From an uncultured Bdellovibrio sp. (GTDB lineage: Bacteria > Bdellovibrionota > Bdellovibrionia > Bdellovibrionales > Bdellovibrionaceae), in assembly GCF_946478835.1 (NCBI RefSeq), contig NZ_CAMLDV010000142.1, forward strand, positions 1 to 8,938: 8,938 bases of DNA, in the 5' to 3' direction. This document shows positions 1 to 5,373 of the stretch, in pieces. The position numbers and the translations under genes are program-made. The stretch's first letter is position 1; each line of letters opens with the position of its first letter. The notes under the pieces are model-generated. The model made no database searches, was not told where the DNA came from, and saw only the letters and a program-made list of their open reading frames with translations.

Positions 1-345
1 TTAGCCGCCGAACCGGTTGTAAACCGCGAACCGCGAGGTCAACTTTGCGGCGCCGGTGTTGGATTTTCGTTTTTTGTTTTCTGAGTACTGCTGCACTTCT
101 TTCTTGGCGCTGCGGAACTTGCGCAGGGCTGCTGCAACCCTTCACTTACCTCTCACGACAAAGTTCGTTGTAGAAGCGCAAAAGGGGTTGAGGGGGATTC
201 AGGCGCTTGGTTTGACTCTGAAAGTGTCTGCTTCAGAGCGCTTTGATGTCTGGCCTTCGGCTGAAAGGTACCAGGTACCTTTTTCTTTTTCCCTAGTTTC
301 TAATTTTCGATTTTTTATTTCTCAATTTTTTCTTGGGAGCCTTGC
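1..345. other. Gene-poor leader upstream of the FlgJ-type gene
   Basis: No reading frame here has both a credible start and a recognisable product. Visible structure: a hairpin at 216-238 (7-bp stem CTCTGAA/TTCAGAG, 9-base loop), the GGTACC palindrome at 264-282, and a T-rich stretch from about 280 to 331 leading into the ribosome-binding site GGGAG at 335-339. On the - strand a frame is open from 141 down to a TAA at 3-1 with protein-like composition, but it lacks an ATG and is treated under findings. I see no convincing sigma-70, sigma-28 or sigma-54 promoter. The 345-base gap suggests that the flagellar genes below start a new transcription unit, but the sequence does not prove it. Confidence 0.5.
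264..290 (+). terminator. GGTACC palindrome with T-tract, possible terminator
   Basis: AAAGGTACC, a single A, then GGTACCTTT form a perfect inverted repeat (264-282), followed by a run of T with one C up to 290. As RNA it would fold into an 8-bp stem with a CAG triloop and then a U-rich tail, which is the shape of an intrinsic terminator, although the stem has only moderate GC. The upstream A-run is short, so it should act mainly on + strand transcripts coming from before the window. It could equally be a dispersed palindromic repeat or a protein-binding site. Confidence 0.45.
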
Positions 346-1098
346 ATGAGCGACATTAATGGCGCGTCTGGTGGCTCTGGAAATTTCAAAGCTTTTGATT
401 CTAAGTTTATGGGGACGCCTCATCAGCAGAAGACTCCTGATCAGAAGCTTCGTGAAGTTTCTGATATGTATGAGAAGCATTTTCTTCGCGAGATGATGAA
501 GGCTATGCGGTCTACTGTGCATGAAGGTGGCTTTGTGCAATCTAATCAGGCTGAGAAAATTTTTAAAGAGCAGCTTGATGATCATTATGTTGAAAAATGG
601 GGCGAGCGTGGGGGCATTGGGCTTTCTGATGTTATCTACAAACAGCTTGTTGATAAATTTGGTGTGGCTATGGGGATTAAAGCTCCTGTTGCTAAACCTC
701 AAGGGCCGCTTCCTTTGGATAATAAAAGTGAGTATCGTGCTCAGCCTTTTCAGCATCCTGGTAAAAAACAATCTGTGTCGTACAGAATTGATAGAAATTT
801 GAATGGCGCGGACGCGCGCAGTGCTGGAGCGCAGGATGGCGCGCAGGCTGAAGCAGCTCCTGTGAAAGCCCCATGGGATGGGGTTCTCCTGGGGAAGCGC
901 TCTCTTGTGGACAATCAAACTCTCGTTGAAATTGGGCACGACAATGGTCTTAAAAGTCAGATGGTTTTTAAGGGGGCTGTGTCGAATGTTTCTACAGGGC
1001 AAAAGCTGCAAGCTGGCGACACCCTTGGGTTTTTGAGTCCAGAGGCAAAATCACTCTACTGGACTGTAGAACCTGGACCAGAAACTGTCTCAGAATGA
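346..1098 (+). CDS. flgJ: FlgJ-type rod-binding protein with degenerate M23 (LytM-like) tail
   Basis: A 250-residue protein. Residues about 33-101 match the FlgJ rod-binding domain: an amphipathic segment with MYEKHFLREMMKAMRS, then a GGIGLSDVIYKQL helix. This domain caps or scaffolds the growing flagellar rod in the periplasm. Residues 112-172 are a linker rich in Pro, Gln and Ala. Residues 173-244 resemble the C-terminal half of an M23/LytM endopeptidase fold (APWDGVLLGKRS, GHDNG at 197-201, VSTGQKLQAGDTLGFL). The catalytic HxH strand reads SLYWTV at 237-242, and the first HxxxD motif is absent, so zinc binding and hydrolysis look lost. In enteric FlgJ the tail is instead a glucosaminidase. 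ATG at 346 is preceded by GGGAG with 6-base spacing. No signal peptide is seen, as expected for a rod protein exported by the flagellar apparatus. Codons up to about residue 150 end strongly in T, unlike the neighbouring genes. Confidence 0.8.
   Translation: MSDINGASGGSGNFKAFDSKFMGTPHQQKTPDQKLREVSDMYEKHFLREMMKAMRSTVHEGGFVQSNQAEKIFKEQLDDHYVEKWGERGGIGLSDVIYKQLVDKFGVAMGIKAPVAKPQGPLPLDNKSEYRAQPFQHPGKKQSVSYRIDRNLNGADARSAGAQDGAQAEAAPVKAPWDGVLLGKRSLVDNQTLVEIGHDNGLKSQMVFKGAVSNVSTGQKLQAGDTLGFLSPEAKSLYWTVEPGPETVSE
838..858 (+). repeat. GC-rich repeat copy 1, in the linker-coding part of flgJ
   Basis: A 21-base stretch beginning GGCGCGCAGGCTGAAGCAGC is identical to 1542-1562. Similarity continues upstream (820-837 versus 1526-1541) with four mismatches and a 2-base gap. 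Here it is in frame and encodes part of the linker (DGAQAEAA). It is clearly more GC-rich than the surrounding gene. Confidence 0.75.
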
Positions 1099-1178
1099 TT
1101 TGGTGTAACTGTCTCAATGTGGTACTATGAAAAGAACAAAAGAGTGTCTTTTAGCACTCGAAAGCATGGAGGATCGCA

Positions 1179-1508
1179 ATGAAGATCACGCACAATAAAG
1201 TCGGACAAAATTTGAATCTCACTGATTCCACTCGTTCCGACAAAGCCGACGGCGTAAAAAATAAAGCCACGGGTGCGGCGACGAACAAAGCAGATTTGTT
1301 GTCTTCGTCTTCACTCGGCGAATCTTCTCGTGTTGAACTTTCTCCTCGTGCACAAGAAGCAAAACGCATCAAAGAACTTGCGATGTCTGCTCCTGACGTT
1401 GACGAAGCGAAAGTCGCTAAATTCAGAAAATTGATCGACGAAGGAAAATACCAAGTCGACGCCAAAGCCATCGCCGACAAAATGGTCGACGAGCATTTGG
1501 AGTTTTAG
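1179..1508 (+). CDS. flgM: Anti-sigma-28 factor FlgM
   Basis: A 109-residue protein. The C-terminal half has the FlgM family pattern: SRVELSPRAQEAKRIKEL (about 50-67), then APDVDEAKVAKFRKLIDEGKYQVDAKAIADKM (about 71-102), the helices that wrap sigma-28 (FliA). The N-terminal half is polar and Ser/Thr/Lys-rich, as in FlgM proteins where it is unstructured and carries the export signal. FlgM binds sigma-28 in the cytoplasm and is secreted through the completed hook-basal body, releasing sigma-28 for late genes. ATG at 1179 is preceded by GGAGG (1168-1172) with 6-base spacing. It lies 80 bases after flgJ and is followed by flgN. The bases across the ribosome-binding site (GCATGGAGGA, 1164-1173) match the CsrA/RsmE binding consensus in all but the first position, though the pairing around them is weak. 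Confidence 0.93.
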   Translation: MKITHNKVGQNLNLTDSTRSDKADGVKNKATGAATNKADLLSSSSLGESSRVELSPRAQEAKRIKELAMSAPDVDEAKVAKFRKLIDEGKYQVDAKAIADKMVDEHLEF

Positions 1509-1509
1509 G

Positions 1510-1564
1510 CCGACGGCAGTCGGGCAGAGCCGCAGCGCCGGGGCGCGCAGGCTGAAGCAGCTTC
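1510..1564 (+). repeat. GC-rich repeat copy 2 and small hairpins, flgM-flgN gap
   Basis: Right after the flgM stop, CCGAC-GGCA-GTCGG forms a 5-bp hairpin (1510-1523). A GC-rich segment follows whose bases 1542-1562 are identical to 838-858 inside flgJ. The repeat is followed by a T at 1563 and overlaps the palindrome GAAGC-A-GCTTC (1554-1564). No T-tract follows, so this is not a classical terminator. It interrupts an otherwise AT-richer gap and looks like an inserted dispersed repeat. Confidence 0.65.
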
Positions 1565-1606
1565 AAGTTCGAAGTTGAAAAATTAAATCTCAACCGCAAT
1601 AAGCGG

Positions 1607-1620
1607 CATCAAGGATGATG
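1607..1620 (+). promoter_or_regulatory. CsrA-type hairpin on the flgN ribosome-binding site
   Basis: CATC-AAGGAT-GATG: a 4-bp stem presents the hexaloop AAGGAT. The core TCAAGGATGA (1609-1618) fits the published CsrA/RsmE consensus (A/U)CANGGANG(U/A) at every position. It covers AAGG (1611-1614), the only credible Shine-Dalgarno sequence for flgN, so a bound CsrA dimer would block initiation. GGA is common in Shine-Dalgarno sequences, so the full consensus plus the stem is what raises this above chance. Binding is inferred. Confidence 0.5.
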
Positions 1621-1623
1621 AAG

Positions 1624-2142
1624 ATGGACGCAACAGTAGAAAGAGCGTTTCACAAGTTAGAAGCCAATCTCGAAGAACTTACAAAGATCTATCGTTCTCT
1701 TCTCGATATCGTACGCAAAGAAAAAGAAATCCTTCTCAAAGCAGATCGCGACGCTTTGGATGAAAGCAACAAACTCAAAGAAGAGTTGCTATTCAAACTG
1801 CGCGCTCAAGATTCTTTGCGCTCACGCTATGCCATGGATCTTGCCACAATGGTCGGAGCCGACGTTGAAAATCCACGCTTGTTGGAACTTGCACAAAAAC
1901 TTGCAGGCACACCAGCCGCAGATCGTTTGCGCACACAACACGCCGCTCTCGATATCCTGATCAAAAGAATCACAGAAATTAATAAAGAAAACGAAGAATT
2001 CACAAAGTCCGCTCTGAATACATTGAACGGCGCTTTGAACGATATCAAAGACACTCTCTCCGGCAAAAAAACTTACGGAGGCAAAGGCCAATACAAACAA
2101 GGCCCCCAAGTGTCCGGTAACTTCGTTAGTAAAGAAGCTTAA
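1624..2142 (+). CDS. flgN: Flagellar export chaperone FlgN
   Basis: A 172-residue, almost entirely helical, charged protein with heptad-like spacing (LEANLEELTKIYRSLLDIVRKEKEILL near the start). This matches the FlgN family, cytoplasmic chaperones that bind the C-terminal helices of FlgK and FlgL and deliver them to the export gate. The C-terminal 25 residues are Gly/Lys/Gln-rich and probably flexible. Position between flgM and flgK is typical for the family. Three in-frame ATGs lie close together (1615, 1618, 1624). I chose 1624 because AAGG at 1611-1614 is then 9 bases upstream, whereas the first two ATGs are within or touching that sequence; the longer form adds only MMK. The start region folds into a CsrA-type hairpin. 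Confidence 0.87.
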   Translation: MDATVERAFHKLEANLEELTKIYRSLLDIVRKEKEILLKADRDALDESNKLKEELLFKLRAQDSLRSRYAMDLATMVGADVENPRLLELAQKLAGTPAADRLRTQHAALDILIKRITEINKENEEFTKSALNTLNGALNDIKDTLSGKKTYGGKGQYKQGPQVSGNFVSKEA

Positions 2143-2163
2143 AAAAACGGCGCAGAATGCGCC
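2141..2163 (-). terminator. Intrinsic terminator facing the - strand, after flgN
   Basis: Read on the - strand, GGCGCA-TTC-TGCGCC (2163 down to 2149) is a perfect 6-bp, GC-rich hairpin, followed by one G and seven Ts (2147-2141). That is a good intrinsic terminator for transcripts moving leftward. On the + strand the hairpin is preceded by A and followed by A, so it would not terminate flgN transcription. No annotated - strand gene ends here. Confidence 0.6.
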
Positions 2164-2228
2164 CAGAAAAAAGCGCCCCAAGAAGTCCATCTTCCGAAAG
2201 GCGCCAACGAGTGGAAGGATGTACGCCA

Positions 2229-2347
2229 GAAGTTTCTTAGGTTTTAAATTTAGTCCCCGTGCGAGTTCCGCAGCAGCGGCCCCGCAGGGAAGCGTCCGCG
2301 AGGACTGTCTGAGCAAAGGGAACTAAATTTAAAACCTAAGAAACTTC
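2229..2347. repeat. 26-bp perfect inverted repeats around a structured 67-base loop
   Basis: Left arm 2229-2254 (GAAGTTTCTTAGG and on to AAATTTAGT) and right arm 2322-2347 are exact reverse complements over 26 bases. Just inside, after one mismatch, CCC (2256-2258) can pair with GGG (2318-2320). The 67-base interior is GC-rich, while the arms are AT-rich. It contains two small perfect hairpins: CCGC-AGCA-GCGG (2268-2279) and GTCC-GCGA-GGAC (2294-2305), the latter with a GNRA tetraloop. The whole would fold as a long stem topped by a branched junction in RNA, or a cruciform in DNA. It fills most of the gap between flgN and flgK. No transposase is present. A miniature inverted-repeat element, a REP-like element or a structured regulatory RNA are all possible. 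Confidence 0.85.
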
Positions 2348-2367
2348 GGGTCGCACCACCGAGCAGG

Positions 2368-2380
2368 AGACAGGATGTCT
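2368..2380 (+). promoter_or_regulatory. GGA-loop hairpin over the flgK start codon
   Basis: AGACA-GGA-TGTCT is a perfect 5-bp stem with GGA as its loop. The A of the ATG start (2375) is in the loop, and the stem overlaps the Shine-Dalgarno AGGAG (2365-2369). The shape resembles the CsrA SELEX hairpin (ACA-RGGA-UGU) but is one base shorter in the loop. Occupancy by CsrA, or simple folding, would hinder flgK initiation. Confidence 0.45.
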
Positions 2381-3781
2381 AAAATCTCGGCTATGATGGA
2401 TACGGGTAAACGCTCTCTGATGAACTCTCAGACGGCGTTGCAAACGGTCGGTCATAACATCGCCAATAAGTCGACAGAGGGCTTCTCTCGCCAGAGAGTC
2501 GAACTCATGACGAACCAACCGATCACTGAGGGAAATCTTCAGATCGGGATGGGTGCGCGTGCGGGAGTTGTCACTCGTGTTAACAATCCTTGGTTAGAAA
2601 AACAAATCCAAAAAGAAGGCACAAGCATGGGATATCAAGATTCCCGTACAAATGCTTTGAGCCGCGTTGAGCAGATCTACAACGAACAAGCGAACAAAGG
2701 GTTGAATCAGTACATGACTGATTTCTTCAACTCCTTCCGTGAACTTTCCAACAATCCAGAAAGCTTGGCTTCCCGTACAATGGTGCGTGAGTCGGCAGCG
2801 GCGTTGACCAAAGATTTCAGTCGCGTGGTTGGACAGTTGAAAGACGTTCAGGATGATATCGACGGTCAAATCAAAACGACGGTCGATGAAATCAATCAGA
2901 TCACAAAAGAAATTGCGTCTCTGAATGAAAAAGTTCAGATGGTGGAAATTCAAAATACTCCGGCCAACGATGAAAGAGACCGCCGTGATCTATTGCTTAA
3001 AAAATTAGGCGAAAAAATCGATATCTCGTGGGCGGAAGGTAAAGACGGCATGGTCACGGTGACAGCCGGTCGTACAGGAATCTTGGTTTCGGGAAGTGGT
3101 TCTTCAGAATTGAAAGCGCAAGAAACAGAAGAGCGTGATCGCGTGGAAATTTTCTTCGTGGGCACAGGGGCTCCTGCAAATATCACAAAGCAAATCACAG
3201 GTGGTCGCATCGGTGGTGCTTTGGATGTGCGCGATCACGTCATCGAGGACATGCTCGCTCACGTTGACAATATGGCTTACACTTTGGCGAAAGAAGTCAA
3301 TGCCGCTCACATCGAGGGTTTTGATAAAGCGGGTCGCCCGGGTGTTTTATTTTTCGAAATGCCAGAAAGCGTGAAGGGCGCGGCTTCTTCCATTGAGCTT
3401 AATAAAACAATCTTTAACGACGTCGGCAGAATTGCAGCAGGAGCACAAGCCGGAGCTGCAGGTGATAACACTGTTGCCAACGTGATTTCTTCTTTGCAAA
3501 ACCGCCAGGTGATGGACGGTGGCTCTTCCACTTTGGATGACTACTACAACACGCAAGTCGGTCAAATTGGTGCGATTGCGCAACGAGCGGCGAAAGCTCA
3601 AGAGTCGCAAAAAAATGTTCTGAGCCAATTGACGAATATTCGTGAAAGCATCAGCGGTGTTTCTCTGGATGAAGAAACAACAAAGATGATTGAGTTTCAA
3701 AAAACTTACGACGCTTCCGCAAGACTGATTAAAACAGCGGACGAAATGTTTGATACGGTACTAAACCTTAAGCGCCTCTAA
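2375..3781 (+). CDS. flgK: Hook-filament junction protein FlgK (HAP1)
   Basis: A 468-residue protein. The N-terminus (residues 1-48) carries the flagellar rod/hook motif: MDTGKRSLMNSQTALQTVGHNIANKSTEGFSRQ. Helical segments follow (about 140-200), then a variable middle. The C-terminus (about 428-468) has the matching basal-body helix, ETTKMIEFQKTYDASARLIKTADEMFDTVL. These two ends pair to form the D0/D1 core of the junction between hook and filament outside the cell. It is shorter than the roughly 550-residue enteric FlgK, with the loss in the surface-exposed middle. ATG at 2375 has AGGAG five bases upstream. FlgN, its expected chaperone, lies just before it, and flgL follows after 23 bases, indicating co-transcription. 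Confidence 0.95.
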   Translation: MSKISAMMDTGKRSLMNSQTALQTVGHNIANKSTEGFSRQRVELMTNQPITEGNLQIGMGARAGVVTRVNNPWLEKQIQKEGTSMGYQDSRTNALSRVEQIYNEQANKGLNQYMTDFFNSFRELSNNPESLASRTMVRESAAALTKDFSRVVGQLKDVQDDIDGQIKTTVDEINQITKEIASLNEKVQMVEIQNTPANDERDRRDLLLKKLGEKIDISWAEGKDGMVTVTAGRTGILVSGSGSSELKAQETEERDRVEIFFVGTGAPANITKQITGGRIGGALDVRDHVIEDMLAHVDNMAYTLAKEVNAAHIEGFDKAGRPGVLFFEMPESVKGAASSIELNKTIFNDVGRIAAGAQAGAAGDNTVANVISSLQNRQVMDGGSSTLDDYYNTQVGQIGAIAQRAAKAQESQKNVLSQLTNIRESISGVSLDEETTKMIEFQKTYDASARLIKTADEMFDTVLNLKRL

Positions 3782-3804
3782 TTAGGATAGGGAATACAAC
3801 GTAG

Positions 3805-4887
3805 ATGAGAATCGCAGATAAAATGGCTTTCAATCAGGTGAATCAGAATCTGTCGAAGAATCGATCAGATATGGCTGATTTGCAGAATCAAGCTGCGACT
3901 CAAAAGCGTATTACAAAACCTTCCGATGATCCTTTGGCATCAGCCCGCGTTCTTGCCGCTCGCACGGAAGAACGAGGCAACACGCAGTTTATTAAAAACA
4001 TCAACAACGCGCGCTCTTTCTTAGAGTTCTCTGACCAATCTCTCGGGGAGCTTTCAGAAATTCTTGTGCGTGCTAAAGAACTTGCGATCAGCCAATCCAA
4101 TGATGCCAGCGGAAATGCAGAAAGCCGCATGGTCACAGCGTCTGAGGTTGAACAAATCTACAATCAAGCCGTGCAAATCGGAAACCGCAAGCTCGGTGAA
4201 AGATATATTTTCGGCGGATATAAAACTCAGACAATGCCATTCAGTCAGGCGGGGGAATACTTCGGTGACGATGGCGATATGAAGATCCAAACTCACAAAG
4301 ACTCTTTTGTTGCGATGAACATTCCTGGCAACAAAGTGTTTTTGGGAAAAGGTTTGGGTGGCGACGGCATTGTGCGCGCTCGTTATGAAGCGCCGACAAA
4401 TGTTGAGCAGTTGAAAGAGTTCCAACAAGAAGAAGTCCAGCGTAAAGAACAAAACCAAGAGCTCGAACAGAACTATCTGGAGACTCGCGGGCCTGCTTCT
4501 GAGCGTCGCAACAGCCGTATGGATAAGCAAGATCCAGTGACGGGTGGAGCAGGGATCAACTTGTTTACGACTTTGCGCAATTTGGAAGTTTCTTTGCGCA
4601 CCAATGATAAAGACTGCATTCAGGAGACCTTGGATACTTTGGATCAGGCCATCTCTCAGGTGGTTCTGGCTCGTTCTGAGGTTGGGTCCAGAATCATGTC
4701 CGTCAATAACACCATGGATTCCCTGCAAAAGGCCGTGGTAGACAATAAGGTGACGGCGTCGGAGCTTGAAGATGCCGATGCATTCCAAGTGATTTCGGAT
4801 ATTAATAAGACCGATAGCACCCTAAAAGCGACCCTCGAAACGTCCGGAAAGCTTATTCAGCCAAGCCTTCTTGACTTTCTAAGATAA
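3805..4887 (+). CDS. flgL: Hook-filament junction protein FlgL (HAP3)
   Basis: A 360-residue flagellin-family protein. The N-terminal D0/D1 helices include RITKPSDDPLASARVL (35-50), the conserved flagellin/FlgL signature, and IYNQAVQIGNRKLGERYIFGGYKT (118-141). The C-terminal helices run from about 255 to the LLDFLR end. FlgL sits between FlgK and the filament. Residues about 199-240 form a highly charged, Glu/Gln/Arg-rich stretch likely to be a coiled coil or exposed loop; this and other middle regions make it longer than the 317-residue enteric protein. ATG at 3805 is preceded by AGGATAGGG (3785-3793) at a rather wide spacing of about 11 bases. It is the last gene of the flgK-flgL unit, with csrA starting 60 bases later from its own probable promoter. 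Confidence 0.93.
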   Translation: MRIADKMAFNQVNQNLSKNRSDMADLQNQAATQKRITKPSDDPLASARVLAARTEERGNTQFIKNINNARSFLEFSDQSLGELSEILVRAKELAISQSNDASGNAESRMVTASEVEQIYNQAVQIGNRKLGERYIFGGYKTQTMPFSQAGEYFGDDGDMKIQTHKDSFVAMNIPGNKVFLGKGLGGDGIVRARYEAPTNVEQLKEFQQEEVQRKEQNQELEQNYLETRGPASERRNSRMDKQDPVTGGAGINLFTTLRNLEVSLRTNDKDCIQETLDTLDQAISQVVLARSEVGSRIMSVNNTMDSLQKAVVDNKVTASELEDADAFQVISDINKTDSTLKATLETSGKLIQPSLLDFLR

Positions 4888-4897
4888 AAATAATACC

Positions 4898-4924
4898 TAC
4901 AGTTCCGCTTAAAACTACCGATAA
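4898..4924 (+). promoter_or_regulatory. Sigma-28 (FliA)-type promoter for csrA
   Basis: TACAGTTC, 11 bases, ACCGATAA. Against the enteric sigma-28 consensus TAAAGTTT-N11-GCCGATAA this matches 13 of 16 defined positions with exactly the right spacing. Transcription would begin near 4930, giving a leader of roughly 15-20 bases that contains the csrA Shine-Dalgarno AAGGAG. The match is visible; promoter activity is inferred. Confidence 0.65.
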
Positions 4925-4947
4925 CGACTGCAGCAAAAGGAGTTGTC

Positions 4948-5175
4948 ATGCTGGTTCTCACACGGAAGTTGGGTGAAAGCATCGCTATCGATGACCACAT
5001 CAAAATTAGAGTAGTTCAAATCAAGGGTAAACAGGTCCGCCTAGGTATCGAAGCGCCCAAAGACACCAAAATCCACCGTGAAGAAGTTTACGTTGCGATC
5101 CAAGAACAGAACCAACAGTCTGCAAGTGTCCCAGCTGACAAAACGCGTAGCGTTGCAAAGCTATTGAAGCCTTAA
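4948..5175 (+). CDS. csrA: Carbon storage/translational regulator CsrA
   Basis: A 75-residue protein beginning MLVLTRKLGESIAI, with VRLGIEAPKDTKIHREEV at 30-47. This is the complete CsrA/RsmA core, including Arg6 and Arg44 used for RNA contact. The C-terminal tail of about 20 residues is polar. CsrA dimers bind GGA-containing hairpins, usually at ribosome-binding sites, and block or alter translation. In many flagellated bacteria it controls flagellin and is sequestered by FliW, which is encoded next here. ATG at 4948 has AAGGAG five bases upstream. A sigma-28-type promoter precedes it and a strong terminator follows, so it can be transcribed separately from both flgL and fliW. Confidence 0.97.
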   Translation: MLVLTRKLGESIAIDDHIKIRVVQIKGKQVRLGIEAPKDTKIHREEVYVAIQEQNQQSASVPADKTRSVAKLLKP

Positions 5176-5200
5176 TTCCAATTTTTGACATCTAATTTCT

Positions 5201-5224
5201 AAAGGGGTCCCATCGGCCCCTTTT
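5201..5224 (+). terminator. Intrinsic terminator after csrA
   Basis: AAAGGGGTC, loop CCATC, then GGCCCCTTT form a 9-bp stem (one G-T pair) followed by a short T-run ending at 5224. It lies 25 bases after the csrA stop and before fliW, so it should reduce read-through from csrA into fliW. Confidence 0.75.
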
Positions 5225-5373
5225 CCGCTTCCAGAGCCTGAAGCATCTTGTCATGCCATCTAGATTTTAATTGTGTCTCCCTAGATTTAGGTCCAGATTT
5301 ATAGATGTATTCACCATCAGAGTGCCTTCGTGTGTCTAAACTATGGGTGAATCCTGAATCTTTGGGAGGATGA
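5225..5373. other. csrA-fliW gap with AGATTT repeats; possible fliW control region
   Basis: This 149-base gap must hold whatever starts fliW transcription if the csrA terminator is efficient. Three copies of C(T/C)AGATTT occur at 5260-5267, 5281-5288 and 5293-5300. A small hairpin ATCCT/AGGAT (5351-5355 with 5367-5371) pairs the fliW Shine-Dalgarno region GGGAGGA (5364-5370). I could not find a promoter with convincing -35 and -10 boxes. Confidence 0.35.

Noticed and set aside
56..349. 97-codon + strand frame in the leader region
   Set aside because: No ribosome-binding site, low-complexity Phe-rich translation, no recognisable motif, and it crosses the palindrome and the T-rich leader of flgJ.
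322..1011. 229-codon - strand frame opposite flgJ
   Set aside because: The + frame has clear FlgJ and M23-like motifs with a good ribosome-binding site; the antisense translation shows no family features and reflects the T-ending codon bias.
1137..1162. Small hairpin GAGTG/CACTC upstream of flgM as a terminator
   Set aside because: The stem is only 5-6 bp, AT-rich at its loop, and no T-tract follows; it cannot be called a terminator.
1822..2316. 164-codon - strand frame opposite flgN and the inverted repeat
   Set aside because: It runs through the flgN coding sequence, the antisense terminator and the repeat; composition is Phe/Cys-rich, typical of a shadow frame.
2219..2326. 35-codon + strand frame across the inverted repeat
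   Set aside because: GGAAGG touches the ATG, leaving no workable spacing, and the frame simply reads through the repeat. It could be coincidental, so it is not annotated as a gene.
4054..4788. 244-codon - strand frame opposite flgL
   Set aside because: flgL is certain on the + strand from flagellin-family motifs; the antisense frame has His/Phe/Leu-rich shadow composition.
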